In this document: positions 27,128-36,656 of the stretch, one piece after another
Numbering within the stretch: position 1 is the first letter of the stretch
How the letters are laid out: every line of letters starts with the position of its first letter
NCBI RefSeq assembly: GCF_013177735.1
Contig: NZ_WOEZ01000284.1
Span: forward strand, 19,831 to 83,830
From: Paraburkholderia elongata
GTDB lineage: Bacteria > Pseudomonadota > Gammaproteobacteria > Burkholderiales > Burkholderiaceae
DNA: 64,000 nt
Direction of reading: 5' to 3'
The notes under the pieces: generated by a model
Told to the model about the DNA's origin: nothing
Databases searched by the model: none
The model's input: the letters and a program-made list of their open reading frames with translations, nothing else
Program-made: the position numbers and the translations under genes

Positions 27128-27985
27128 ATGATGGAACACGTTAGCGCAACCGGAGGCCGGGAGATGCCGGGACGTCCGATCGACATGTTGGTTTCGCAGC
27201 GGGCGTTCTTCGCCGTCTCGGCGCTGCTCTTCGCCGTCAGCGCGGCGGTCACGATCGTTAGCGCCACGTCCATGTCGGCGATGGGCGAGATGGCGATGCC
27301 CGGCGGCTGGACGATGTCGACGGCGTGGATGCGGATGTGCGGACAGACGTGGCCTGGCCTCGCGGCGTCGTTTCTCGGCATGTGGATCGTGATGATGGTC
27401 GCGATGATGCTGCCATCTCTCGTCCCCATGCTGTGGCGCTATCGCCAGGCCGTCGGCGGGACAGGTGAAGCGCGTCTGGGCTGGCTGACGGTGCTAGTGG
27501 GCGTGGGGTACTTCCTCGTGTGGGCCGCGCTCGGCGTGGCCGTATTTCCGCTGGGCGTTGCGCTTGCGGCGCTGGAGATGGAGCTGCCGGCGCTGGCGCG
27601 CGCCGTTCCGATCGCGATCGGTGTAATCGTGCTGATCGCTGGGGCGCTGCAGTTCACCGAGTGGAAGGCACGCCGTCTTGCCTGCTGCCGCGAGGCGCGG
27701 GGTCGCTGCTTGATGTTGCCTGCGTCGCCCGCCTTCCCCGCGGACGCTGCCGCGGCATGGCGGCACGGCTTGCGCCTCGGCCTTCACTGCAGCTACTGCT
27801 GTGCCGGATTGACCATGATCCTTCTTGTTGCCGGGGTCATGGATTTGCGCGTGATGGCTGTCGTGACGGCAGCTATCACCGTCGAACGTCTCGCCCCACA
27901 TGGTGAGCGGGCGGCGCGCGTGATTGGGGCCGGCATCGTCGGCGGAGGGGTGTTGCTGATCGTGCGAGCGGTGGGATTGGGATGA
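27128..27985 (+). CDS. DUF2182 integral membrane protein
   Basis: 285 residues, about seven membrane helices. Family signatures: MWIVMMVAMMLPSLVPML with Met-rich motifs, and HCSYCCAGLTMILLVAGVMDL with a His and three Cys that make a plausible metal site. The N-terminal half is strikingly Met-rich (MSAMGEMAMPGGWTMSTAW). Function unknown, described as predicted metal-binding. ATG 27128 is 5 nt after the DUF899 stop, so the two form an operon. Confidence 0.87.
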   Translation: MMEHVSATGGREMPGRPIDMLVSQRAFFAVSALLFAVSAAVTIVSATSMSAMGEMAMPGGWTMSTAWMRMCGQTWPGLAASFLGMWIVMMVAMMLPSLVPMLWRYRQAVGGTGEARLGWLTVLVGVGYFLVWAALGVAVFPLGVALAALEMELPALARAVPIAIGVIVLIAGALQFTEWKARRLACCREARGRCLMLPASPAFPADAAAAWRHGLRLGLHCSYCCAGLTMILLVAGVMDLRVMAVVTAAITVERLAPHGERAARVIGAGIVGGGVLLIVRAVGLG

Positions 27986-28008
27986 GGCGCCCGCCATCGC
28001 GATGACAA

Positions 28009-29013
28009 TCAGTCTGTCACGCCGCCGTAACTGCGTTGTCCCCGCAGACGCATGGCGATGCGGCCAAACGCACGCCATTGCTGTGCGATCAACCCGTCGC
28101 CGTAGGAGCGCCCTGCGCCGTGCGGTGCGGGCAACTGGTCACGAATGCCGGTCGGCTCGACGGTAGGGTTCCACGACGCAGTTCTGAACATCATGTCCCA
28201 CCACGGAAACAGCACGCCGAAGTTACAGCCGTAGCGCGTGCCTTCATGGCCGTAGCCGACTGCGTGATGACGCCGATGAAAAATCGGGCTCACGATCACG
28301 CGTTCGAGCAGCCATCCATACGGCAGGCGCGCGTTCACGTGCTGCACGCTCTGCATGAAGTTGCTGACCGCAACCAGCACGACGAACTGCGTCGGCTGCA
28401 CGCCGATGAACAGCGAAATCGCGGCGAAGAACGCGGCCTGAACGATGTCGTCGAGAAAGTGATTGCGGTCGTCGTTCCACAACGACATCTGCTGCTGGCT
28501 GTGGTGCACGGCGTGCAGTTCCCACCACACGCCGAAGCGGTGCTGCCAGCGGTGATACCAGTACCCGAAGAAATCGAGCACGATCAGATAGATGAGGAAC
28601 GACACAACCGGCTGATCGGTGACCCCCGGCCACAGCCCGTCGATGTCGATGTTCGGCACGTCGTAGATCGCCATCAGACTCTGCCAGTGATCGAACAGCG
28701 GCTGCAGCATGAAGAAGAACGCGATATTGATGATGCCGAGCTTGGTGATCCACGTGTAGATCACATCGGCTCGCAGCGCTTTTCGATCGGACCACGCCTC
28801 GATAGGCCGCAGCGCTTCCAGCGGCCGCAAGGCGATATACGTGATCAGTATTTCCAGCACGCCGATGATCACCCAATAGAGTGCGTCGTAGGTGTCCTCG
28901 TCGTAGCCCATCAGGCCGAAGCGATAGAACAACGGCTGTACCACGTCGACGTACAGGAGTGTCTGCAACGCCGAGATGCCATTGTCGAGTTGCGCGACGA
29001 TTTCGTGAATCAT
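28009..29013 (-). CDS. sterol desaturase / fatty acid hydroxylase family protein
   Basis: 334-residue inner-membrane di-iron enzyme. Three histidine boxes are visible: HRWQH, HAVHHS and HRRHHA, which coordinate the iron pair; about four hydrophobic stretches surround them. Typical members hydroxylate or desaturate lipids; the substrate here is unknown. It is convergent with DUF2182 and followed upstream by a propeller gene on the same strand. Confidence 0.9.
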   Translation of the reverse strand: MIHEIVAQLDNGISALQTLLYVDVVQPLFYRFGLMGYDEDTYDALYWVIIGVLEILITYIALRPLEALRPIEAWSDRKALRADVIYTWITKLGIINIAFFFMLQPLFDHWQSLMAIYDVPNIDIDGLWPGVTDQPVVSFLIYLIVLDFFGYWYHRWQHRFGVWWELHAVHHSQQQMSLWNDDRNHFLDDIVQAAFFAAISLFIGVQPTQFVVLVAVSNFMQSVQHVNARLPYGWLLERVIVSPIFHRRHHAVGYGHEGTRYGCNFGVLFPWWDMMFRTASWNPTVEPTGIRDQLPAPHGAGRSYGDGLIAQQWRAFGRIAMRLRGQRSYGGVTD

Positions 29014-29061
29014 CGAAAACCTCTTGAAATTGCGGGTGCTGTCATCAAAACGAAAGCCTGT

Positions 29062-30072
29062 TCAGTCTGGATTGGGCGCATACACGGGCGCACGGTTGGC
29101 AAAATACAAACCGTGCGGTGAGCGTCCGACCAAGATTGTGTCGATAAGTTTATGTGTCGTCAGATCAATGATGCCGACGTGCCGCGAAAAGCGGAATGTG
29201 ACCCACAGATAGCGACGATCCGCGGACAGTTCCATGTCGTCAGGCCCGGGCATGAGTCCGGTGATGTCGGCGGTCTTCGTCAGCGTGTTGTAATCGAGAA
29301 TGCTGATCGTGCTTTCCACGCGGTTCGTGAGGGCCACGTGCTGGCCGTCGTCGAGGTTGCGGAAGTTGTGTGCGCCGCGCCCCGTCTGGATTCTTTTCAC
29401 GACTTGTTGCTTGTGCCAATCGACCACGGCGACGTCGTCTTCGCCCGTCATGCCGATCAACAGATAGCGGTCGCCTGGCGTCATCCAGAGGCCGGCGGGC
29501 GTATTGCCCACATGCAGTTTCCACAGCACCGCCTGCGTCGCCAGATCGATCGCGGCAACTTCGCCTGTGTCTTGCAGCGTGACGAATACGGTCTTGCTAT
29601 CGGACGAGAAGGTCATGTGACTCGGCGTCTTCGAAAGCGGGACGCGTTTGGCAAGAGTCATGTTCTGGCCGTCGTAGTGGTACACGTCGACGCGATCCAG
29701 TCGCAGGCCAGCGGTTACGAACCATTTGTGATCGGGCGAGAAACCGAGCTGATAGGGGTCTTCAATATCCTCGACCTTGCGCTGCACCTTGCCGGTGTGG
29801 GGATCGAGAAACATGAGATCGTTCGAGATCGAATCCGCGACGATGAGCGAGTGACCGTCGGGCGTAATCATCAAATGATGCGGTTCCTTACCGGTCGGCT
29901 CCGTGCCGATGACCTTGTGCGTAGCGGGATCGATCAGCGTCAGTTGGGCTTCGCCGGAGTCGAGCACGATGACGTTTTCGGTTGCCTGCGTCGGCATGGC
30001 CATGGTTAGCGAGCAGTAAGTTAGCGCGGCAAGCGCGCCGGCTTTTTTAATCGAAACGATAGAAATTGGCAT
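29062..30072 (-). CDS. periplasmic YncE-like seven-bladed beta-propeller protein
   Basis: 336 residues. Signal peptide (AGALAALTYCSLTMAMPTQA, cleaved near residue 30), then repeated YVTN/YncE blades (for example PEHHLMITPDGHSLIVADS-type, DRYLLIGMTGEDDVAVVDW, DRRYLWVTFRFSRHVGIID). Such proteins bind ligands or redox partners; no heme motif is present. ATG 30072 begins the signal peptide; an upstream in-frame TTG at 30111 is less likely. It reads toward the hydroxylase gene 48 nt on. Confidence 0.83.
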   Translation of the reverse strand: MPISIVSIKKAGALAALTYCSLTMAMPTQATENVIVLDSGEAQLTLIDPATHKVIGTEPTGKEPHHLMITPDGHSLIVADSISNDLMFLDPHTGKVQRKVEDIEDPYQLGFSPDHKWFVTAGLRLDRVDVYHYDGQNMTLAKRVPLSKTPSHMTFSSDSKTVFVTLQDTGEVAAIDLATQAVLWKLHVGNTPAGLWMTPGDRYLLIGMTGEDDVAVVDWHKQQVVKRIQTGRGAHNFRNLDDGQHVALTNRVESTISILDYNTLTKTADITGLMPGPDDMELSADRRYLWVTFRFSRHVGIIDLTTHKLIDTILVGRSPHGLYFANRAPVYAPNPD

Positions 30073-30324
30073 CTGAACGATAGACGGGCAGGAAACAATT
30101 TGGGGGAGCAATCATGGCCGCGGGCGCAAGAGGATTCAGCGCGCGTGGAGCGCGCTTATCCCGTAAATGCCTTAACGCGCCAGTTCGCTCGGTCGATGAC
30201 ACGCGGCACGGTGTTATTTATATGAAGGGTTCGACGATGGCTGAAGTCATGAAAAAAACGATCTGGCGCTACTTCGTTCGAGCATGTCGAACCGCTCATT
30301 CATGCGCGACCGTAACACCGGCGC

Positions 30325-31077
30325 TCATTGCCCCGCACCAACCATCCGCTTCGATTTCGCCCGGCGCACGAGCATGTTCAGTGCCTCGACAAACGCGGAG
30401 AACGCCATGGCCGCGTAGATGTAAGCCTTCGGCACGTGTGAACCAAAACCCTCCGCGATTAGCGTCATGCCGATCACGAGCAGGAAACCGAGCGCGAGCA
30501 TCACGATGGTCGGATTACGATCGATAAAGCGCGACAGCGGGCTGGCGGCGAACAGCATCACCGTGACCGCGGCAATCACGGCAACGAACATGATCGGCAT
30601 GTGCTCGGTCATCCCGACCGCCGTGATGATGCTGTCGACCGAAAACACGATATCGAGCACCAGGATCTGTCCAATCGCGGCCATTGCGGTCAACTGCACT
30701 GTCGTGTTCGCCTTATCGCGTGCTTCTTCTGCATGGACGACGTTGTGGTGAATTTCACTCGTCGCCTTCCAGACGAGGAACAGGCCGCCACCGAGCAGGA
30801 TCAGGTCGCGCCATGAAAACGCGTGGCCGAAGAACGTCACGGCGGGCGCGGTCAGTTGCGCAATCCAGGCGACGGTGCCGAGCAGGGCTAGCCGCAGCAC
30901 GAGCGCGAGCATGATGCCCATGCGCTGCACGCGAGCGCGCTGTGCTTCCGGCAGCTTGTTGCTGAGGATCGAGATGAAGATCAGGTTGTCGATACCGAGC
31001 ACGATTTCCATCACGACCAGCGTGAGAAGCGCCGCCCATGCGGCGGGGTCGGCAACGAGGATGAGTAAAGAGTCCAT
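30325..31077 (-). CDS. TerC family integral membrane protein
   Basis: 250 residues, seven helices. Diagnostic segments: VVMEIVLGIDNLIFISIL and VLDIVFSVDSIITAVGM, each with the acidic residues proposed to bind Mn or Ca. Relatives export Mn2+ or protect against tellurite. ATG 31077 is preferred to TTG 31092. No manganese riboswitch was recognised upstream. Divergent from the NhaR-like regulator with 121 nt between them. Confidence 0.9.
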   Translation of the reverse strand: MDSLLILVADPAAWAALLTLVVMEIVLGIDNLIFISILSNKLPEAQRARVQRMGIMLALVLRLALLGTVAWIAQLTAPAVTFFGHAFSWRDLILLGGGLFLVWKATSEIHHNVVHAEEARDKANTTVQLTAMAAIGQILVLDIVFSVDSIITAVGMTEHMPIMFVAVIAAVTVMLFAASPLSRFIDRNPTIVMLALGFLLVIGMTLIAEGFGSHVPKAYIYAAMAFSAFVEALNMLVRRAKSKRMVGAGQ

Positions 31078-31198
31078 GGGGTCCGTAAGCAAAAGGTGAC
31101 GGGTAACGTCGGGTTGCCGTCATCATCGCCGTCTTCATGGTTCGAATAAATCAGTGATAATCTGAGTGACATATCGTTTTTTTCGAAGTGTCACCAAC

Positions 31199-32080
31199 AT
31201 GCTCAACTACCGCCATCTCTACTACTTCTGGATCGTCGTGAAGGAGGGCGGCTTCGCGCGCGCGGCCGAGCGTCTCGACATGGCGGTTCAAACGATCAGC
31301 GCGCAGGTTCGCGAACTGGAAAAATCGATCGGGCGTCAGTTGCTGAAACCCGCAGGGCGCGGCGTCACGATGACCGAAGCCGGCGAGACGGCATTCAATC
31401 GCGCGGAGCAGATTTTTCAGATTGGCGAGGCGCTGCTCGACGAGATGCACGAGACGGGCGGCGAACGTATTGCGCGGCTCGCAGTGGGTCTTTCCGACGG
31501 TATCTCCAAGCTCGCCGCGCACGCGCTGCTGGCGCCGGTGCTCGATACGCCGTCGCTCAGGCTGCTATGTCACGAAGGCGAACATGCGCAACTGTTGTCC
31601 GAGCTCGCGCTCCATCGGCTCGATCTCGTCCTGGCGTGCCAGCCCGCGCCGCACAACGCGGACCTGCGCGTCGTGAGCCAGCGCCTCGTCGGTTCGCCGG
31701 TCGACTGGTATGGCCCCGCGGAGCTCATTCGCAAGTCCACCCGTGCCGGCTTTCCGCAGTGCCTGGCCGATCTGCCCGTACTCCTGCCCACCGGGCACGG
31801 CGCGTTGCGCGCGCGGCTCGACCGGTGGTTCGAAGCCGAAGGGATCCGGCCGCGGATCGTTGGAGAATTCGAAGACAGCGCGCTGATGGCGGTGTTCGCT
31901 GCGCGTGGTCTCGGCGTGTTTCCGCTCGCAGAATTGGGCGCGGAGGACGTGGCGCTGCTGCGAGGGCTGCGCTGGCTCGGCCGGGCCGAAGGCGTGGTCG
32001 AAGAGATCCACGCAATCCGCTCGCGGCGCGGGCAACATCATGCGCTCGCTTCTCAGGTGGTCGCTGCCGTCCGTGCGTGA
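31199..32080 (+). CDS. nhaR: NhaR-like LysR-family activator
   Basis: 293 residues. The N-terminus MLNYRHLYYFWIVVKEGG and RLDMAVQTISAQVRELEKSIG are very like NhaR, which in enterobacteria responds to sodium. The effector domain follows (QLLSELALHRLDLVLACQPAP). No nhaA gene is close; the divergent neighbour is terC, a likely target. ATG 31199 matches the family start; the longer frame at 31166 is rejected. Confidence 0.82.
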   Translation: MLNYRHLYYFWIVVKEGGFARAAERLDMAVQTISAQVRELEKSIGRQLLKPAGRGVTMTEAGETAFNRAEQIFQIGEALLDEMHETGGERIARLAVGLSDGISKLAAHALLAPVLDTPSLRLLCHEGEHAQLLSELALHRLDLVLACQPAPHNADLRVVSQRLVGSPVDWYGPAELIRKSTRAGFPQCLADLPVLLPTGHGALRARLDRWFEAEGIRPRIVGEFEDSALMAVFAARGLGVFPLAELGAEDVALLRGLRWLGRAEGVVEEIHAIRSRRGQHHALASQVVAAVRA

Positions 32081-32179
32081 GCGCGCGGCGCGTCCGGCAG
32101 CGGGATGTGCCGGCTTGCGCAACACCCTATCGGATAAGATACGGCTCGCCGTATTTTCCGAATAGAAGGAGTGTTTTCA

Positions 32180-32512
32180 GTGATTCAACCGAGCAACGTG
32201 TTCAAGGATAACCTCGCCCAACTGCCTGCCATCGACGGTATCGAACGTATCGATCTGCTCGACGGCAAGGGCGCCGTGGTGGCAAGCATCGAGAACAAGC
32301 CGGGCAAGCAGGGCTCGCTGGCGGTGTACAACTATCTGCAGCAGGCCTTCGGCACGCTGGACGCCAAGGCGGCCGAACACGGCCTCGCAGTGTTCGCCGA
32401 GCATACGGCAGACGCGCGCAACCGCCCGGGTGCACACCCGAACGTCGACCATTTGCTCGCGATTGTGGCCGGTGGGGAAGCGTTGCGCATCGACGTTGTC
32501 GCAGCCGGCTGA
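32180..32512 (+). CDS. DUF2322 family protein
   Basis: 110 residues, function unknown. IDGIERIDLLDGKG, PGKQGSLAVYNYL and EHTADARNRPGAHPNVDHLL match the short proteobacterial DUF2322 family. GTG 32180 is chosen since AAGGAG sits at the correct distance; GTG 32171 would touch the RBS. It lies 99 nt after the nhaR-like gene on the same strand. Confidence 0.83.
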   Translation: MIQPSNVFKDNLAQLPAIDGIERIDLLDGKGAVVASIENKPGKQGSLAVYNYLQQAFGTLDAKAAEHGLAVFAEHTADARNRPGAHPNVDHLLAIVAGGEALRIDVVAAG

Positions 32513-32597
32513 GCGGGCCGCTGTTGCACGGCACGGCGTGGATCGCGTGACTCCGGTCCGCGCTGTAACCCGTACCGGTTCACCTTAACGTTCCGGC

Positions 32598-33509
32598 CTA
32601 CGGATGAATACCTGAATCGTTGACGTCAAGAATAAAGTCAACGAATGCCCGCAGCGGAGCCGGCATATGCGTCCGGCTCGGGTAGTACAGAAACGGTCCC
32701 GTGAAGGATTGGCACCACTCATCGAGCACCGGTACGAGCGCGCCGCGCTCTATGGCCGGCCGAAGAAATTCATCGAACGAATAGACGATCCCCAGTCCCT
32801 CGATGGCCGCGCCTCTTTCCAGTTCGATCACGGAGGCGATCATCGGTCCGTTTGGCTCGATCCGCACGATGTCGTCGCCCCGTCTGAACTCCCAGGTCGC
32901 GAGCACGCCGCTGTCGAAGCGGTGTCCGATACACGCGTGGTTCAGTAGTTCGCCCGGATGTTGCGGTACGCCACGGGCCGCGAGGTAGGACGGCGAAGCC
33001 GCCGCGACGAAATGTTGAACGCGTGGGCCGATCGGCACGGCGATCATGTCGCGCTCGAGGCGTTCGTCGTAGCGGATGCCGGCATCGAAGCCCGCCGCGA
33101 GGATATCGATGAACGTGTCGTTGGTCCCGACGTCAACCGTGATACCCGGGTGAGCGGCAAGGAAGCGGGAGAGGAGAGCGGGCAGGATTTCTCTTGCCGC
33201 GATCGATGGAACGTTCAACCTCAGCGTTCCAGTAGCGCTCTCACGAAAGAGGTTCACCGCATCCAGCGCGATGGCGATTTCCCCGAACGCCGGCGCGAGC
33301 CGCTCGAAAAGACGCTGCCCTGCTTCCGTTGGCGTGACGCTGCGCGTCGTGCGGTTGAGCAGCCTGACGCCGAGTTGCTGTTCGAGCCTCCGAACCGCTT
33401 CGCTAAGCGATGAGGCCGACAGGTCGCTCGTCAGCGCCGCGGGGCGGAATCCGCGTGCCCGTGTGACGGCGACGAATGCTTTCAAATCGGAAAGATCGGG
33501 TTCCTGCAT
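32598..33509 (-). CDS. LysR-family transcriptional regulator
   Basis: 303 residues. N-terminal HTH (FVAVTRARGFRPAALTSDLSASSLSEAVRRLEQQ), then LNRTTRSVTPTEAGQRLF and a PBP-fold effector domain (GTLRLNVPSIAARE, DAGIRYDERLERDM). Divergent from an aldo-keto reductase gene, its probable target; a palindrome suited to LysR binding lies between. Ligand unknown. Confidence 0.9.
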   Translation of the reverse strand: MQEPDLSDLKAFVAVTRARGFRPAALTSDLSASSLSEAVRRLEQQLGVRLLNRTTRSVTPTEAGQRLFERLAPAFGEIAIALDAVNLFRESATGTLRLNVPSIAAREILPALLSRFLAAHPGITVDVGTNDTFIDILAAGFDAGIRYDERLERDMIAVPIGPRVQHFVAAASPSYLAARGVPQHPGELLNHACIGHRFDSGVLATWEFRRGDDIVRIEPNGPMIASVIELERGAAIEGLGIVYSFDEFLRPAIERGALVPVLDEWCQSFTGPFLYYPSRTHMPAPLRAFVDFILDVNDSGIHP

Positions 33510-33531
33510 TGTTCGCTTTTCCGCACGGGTT

Positions 33532-33549
33532 ATCCAGATTGAGGTGGAT
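33532..33549. promoter_or_regulatory. candidate LysR operator between lysR and aldo-keto reductase genes
   Basis: An inverted repeat ATCCA-8 nt-TGGAT lies in the 112-nt divergent gap, 22 nt before the regulator's start. Spacing fits a LysR half-site pair. Seen directly; binding is inferred. Confidence 0.4.
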
Positions 33550-33621
33550 TATCGCACGCCGGAAATCGGCCGATACTTCAGGTCAAGCGCCTTTCTTGCG
33601 GCGCAACTACCGAGGAACATC

Positions 33622-34644
33622 ATGAAACAGCTTCAACTGGGTAAGACGGGTCCGCAAAGCTCTGCCATTGGTCTTGGCTGCATGGGCATGTCAGGCATGT
33701 ACGGTCCCTCCGACCGCGCCGAAAGCATTGCCACGATCCACGCCGCGCTCGAAGCCGGCGTCACGTTGCTCGATACAGGCGATTTCTACGGCTCCGGCCA
33801 CAACGAAATCCTGATCGGCGAGGCCCTGAAAAGTGCGCCGCCGTCACGTCGCGACGCGGCGATCATCAGCGTGAAATTCGGTGCAATGCGCGATCCGGCA
33901 GGTGGCTGGTCGCTCTACGATGCACGTCCCGCAGCGGTCAAAAACTTTCTCGCCTATTCGCTGCAGCGGCTGGGCGTCGATCACATCGACATCTATCGTT
34001 CTGCACGGCTCGATCCCAACGTGCCTGTCGAAGACACGGTCGGAGCAATTGCTGACATGATCAAAGCCGGCTATGTGCGGCACGTCGGCTTGTCCGAAGT
34101 GGGCGCGACGACCATCCGCCGTGCCGCAGCGGTGCACCCGGTGAGCGACCTGCAGATCGAGTACTCGCTGATTTCGCGCGGCATTGAAGACGAGATCCTG
34201 CCGACGTGCCGCGAGTTGGGGATTGGCGTGACGGCGTACGGCGTGTTATCCCGCGGTTTGATAAGCGGCCACTGGAGCAAGGATTCCGCGGGGAAGGGCG
34301 ATTTTCGCGCCATGAGTCCGCGCTTTCAGGGAGACAATGTCGATCACAATCTCGCGCTCGTGGATGCGCTGCGCAAGGTGGCTGATGCAAAAGGTGTCTC
34401 GGTTGCGCAGATCGCGATTGCGTGGGTTGCAGCCCAGGGCAGCGATATCGTGCCGCTCGTTGGCGCGCGCCGGCGCGATCGTCTTGCCGAAGCGCTCGGG
34501 GCGGTTGATGTGACGCTCACCGCAGACGATCTGACTGCGATCGCACTGGCAGTACCGCCTGGAGCTGCCGCAGGTGAACGTTACGCCGCGGCGCAGATGG
34601 CGCATCTCGACAGCGAACAGGGTAGTGACGGCCACACTGCGTGA
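33622..34644 (+). CDS. aldo/keto reductase lacking the canonical catalytic histidine
   Basis: 340 residues, TIM-barrel NADPH-dependent oxidoreductase. Asp51, Tyr56 (DTGDFYG) and Lys85 (ISVKFG) of the tetrad are present. At the position of the active-site His (usually YYxHRxDP) the sequence reads YRSARLDP, giving Ala128. Some members of this family carry that change, so it may be a variant that acts on different carbonyls. Start ATG 33622 with CGAGGAAC upstream. Likely regulated by the divergent LysR protein. Confidence 0.88.
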   Translation: MKQLQLGKTGPQSSAIGLGCMGMSGMYGPSDRAESIATIHAALEAGVTLLDTGDFYGSGHNEILIGEALKSAPPSRRDAAIISVKFGAMRDPAGGWSLYDARPAAVKNFLAYSLQRLGVDHIDIYRSARLDPNVPVEDTVGAIADMIKAGYVRHVGLSEVGATTIRRAAAVHPVSDLQIEYSLISRGIEDEILPTCRELGIGVTAYGVLSRGLISGHWSKDSAGKGDFRAMSPRFQGDNVDHNLALVDALRKVADAKGVSVAQIAIAWVAAQGSDIVPLVGARRRDRLAEALGAVDVTLTADDLTAIALAVPPGAAAGERYAAAQMAHLDSEQGSDGHTA

Positions 34645-34767
34645 CGCGTCGCTGCATTGACAGGTCGTGCAAACCGGGTGAGCCTCGCGCTGTTGAATAC
34701 GCTGCGGCGTGGCTTCACCCTGCTTTTACTCCGTTTTCAGCCCGATTTTCACCCCGTAGTCAGCGCG

Positions 34768-36456
34768 TCAGAAACGGTGATCCCGGTCAGTACCCGGCGT
34801 GAACGAGACACCACGCAATACCTCACCAGATCCCGCGCTTCGCAACGCGACGAATTTCTCGCGGGAGGCGCCAGACGCACTCGTATTCGCGAGCAGGTCG
34901 CGAATGGCCACGAGCTCGTTCGGATCCGCGCCAATATCACCGTTGCCGCTGACGGTCGACGTGATTGCCCAGAGCGTCACTGTGCCGTCATGTTCGACGC
35001 GGCCGGTCAGGTTGCGCAGCCCATCCGTTGCCGGCACCCATGGCAGTCCGGTTGCCGTATTGGAGCCGGTCGGGTATCCGGGCACCACGTATTGCTGGCC
35101 CAGGTTCAGGCCAGCCTGCAAGGTGTAGGCGACCGTCCACTTTTTCGCACCGGCGTTGTACACCCACTTCTGCAGACCGGCGCCAGTCTGCAGGGCTGCG
35201 TGCGTGTAAAGATCGGGGCCACCCGTGTAGCCATCGCCCTCGTCCGCGACATAGAGCGTCGTCGCGTTGGCGAACCAGAGGCCAAACGGATAGGAGAGCG
35301 TGGTCGCGGTCTTGTTGGGCGTCGACGGGAAGCCGGCCAGCACGCACATATTGTTTGGCAGTCCGTTGGTTTGGACCGTGGCGGGGTCGTAAGAAAGCGG
35401 CGTGCTGGGCAACGCTGCATTGGCGGCGGGCACACCCGTACCAGACGGGCAGGCTTTTCCAGTGGTATCCACGAAGTACACCGTGTTCACGCCGTTGCTG
35501 CCACTGCCCTTCGTAAAGTAGAGGACGTTGTTGAATATTGTCATGCCCCGGAAGTTATCGTCCTTGCCGATCTTGTCCGCTGGCCCGCCAAGTTCAGTGA
35601 CCGAAAAGCTGGCGAGCGGCGTCGGCGTTCCCGGGTCCTGCTGCGCCTCATGCTTTTTCGTCGAGTCGATGAATTGTGCGCCTGCGCCGAGGATTACGCC
35701 GGCCGGTTGGGGGTTGGCGCCGTTACCCGCGTTGCCGGCCGTGTAGAAAAAATCCTGGCCATCGCGGTTATTCAGAATCGCCGAACGTCCGTTGTTTCCG
35801 CTATAGGCGTTCGTCTCGGTGACGCGCAAGTGCCCATCGCGGTCCATGCGAGCGACTGCCCGATAGTAGCCATGCCCCACCGGATTAGTGGGATCGACTA
35901 CGCCTGGCGTGTTCGAATTGGAAACGTCCAACGTATTGACCGGCGCCACATAACCCATAAAGGTCAGGTACTGGCCGTCGAGCGAAAGGTTCAGGCCGAG
36001 TTCCGATTTGGAGCTGAAGCTGGTCACGAGCTGGTCGCGTCGCGAGGTTTTCTGCAAGCTGTTGGGCACTTCGAGCGAGCTTACCCACTCGCCTGACGGC
36101 GTAAGCTGATCGAGAATGATCCGCGAAGTGATGCCGAAGCTGCCGTCATAGCGGTTGTTGTTCCATACATACGGATAGGTGCCGTCGTTCGGCGCTCCGG
36201 TGGCCGCGCCACAGCCGCCCTGAGTGGCCGCGCAATTCGGCGGTAAGACCGCGCCAATCTGAACGTTGCTTGACTGGTTGTCATACACGCTTCGACTTAC
36301 AACCAGTAAGCCTGGCTCGAAGCGGCTGTCGCCGCGGAACTCGGGCTGCTCGGCATGTGCGTTGAGGGCGGCGGCGCAGAGCACCAGTGCTACCGTGGAA
36401 GCCGGTCGGGGGAATGACAGGCGGCGTGTCGCGTTGCAGACGGGAGTCGTTTTCAT
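34768..36456 (-). CDS. large secreted protein of unknown function, beta-propeller-like
   Basis: 562 residues with a signal peptide (TVALVLCAAALNAHAEQP). The mature part is rich in Gly/Asn/Thr and holds recurring blade-like patterns such as RGMTIFNNVLYFTKGSGSNG, FGLWFANATTLYVADEGDG and NLTGRVEHDGTVTLWAIT. Paired cysteines (CAATQGGC; ACPSG, MCVLA) suggest disulfides in the periplasm or outside the cell. I do not recognise a named family. It is flanked by the aldo-keto reductase (convergent) and the cysI pair (same strand, 200 nt). Confidence 0.7.
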   Translation of the reverse strand: MKTTPVCNATRRLSFPRPASTVALVLCAAALNAHAEQPEFRGDSRFEPGLLVVSRSVYDNQSSNVQIGAVLPPNCAATQGGCGAATGAPNDGTYPYVWNNNRYDGSFGITSRIILDQLTPSGEWVSSLEVPNSLQKTSRRDQLVTSFSSKSELGLNLSLDGQYLTFMGYVAPVNTLDVSNSNTPGVVDPTNPVGHGYYRAVARMDRDGHLRVTETNAYSGNNGRSAILNNRDGQDFFYTAGNAGNGANPQPAGVILGAGAQFIDSTKKHEAQQDPGTPTPLASFSVTELGGPADKIGKDDNFRGMTIFNNVLYFTKGSGSNGVNTVYFVDTTGKACPSGTGVPAANAALPSTPLSYDPATVQTNGLPNNMCVLAGFPSTPNKTATTLSYPFGLWFANATTLYVADEGDGYTGGPDLYTHAALQTGAGLQKWVYNAGAKKWTVAYTLQAGLNLGQQYVVPGYPTGSNTATGLPWVPATDGLRNLTGRVEHDGTVTLWAITSTVSGNGDIGADPNELVAIRDLLANTSASGASREKFVALRSAGSGEVLRGVSFTPGTDRDHRF

Positions 36457-36656
36457 CTGTAGATTCCGGGCGGGGAGGTGGACGTTCTTTTCAGACGGAC
36501 TAGCACGTACAACCCGGTTACCGTAACAACGTTTGATGAAGGATTAGTGGCGGCGACTTCGGTGCATACCCGCATTGGGCCTGACGAGGATGCCCGTCTG
36601 GCACTGCCGCGATTTCGCTCATGATAAAGGCTGGGACGTCGCGCGGTTACTCGCGG

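Noticed and set aside
30114..30527. 137-residue plus-strand ORF between the YncE-like gene and terC
   Set aside because: Its second half is antisense to terC and the sequence shows no domain. The front part lies in the intergenic leader.
34677..34721. Imperfect inverted repeat after the aldo/keto reductase gene
   Set aside because: The loop exceeds 25 nt and one arm has a bulge, so I could not support it as a terminator.
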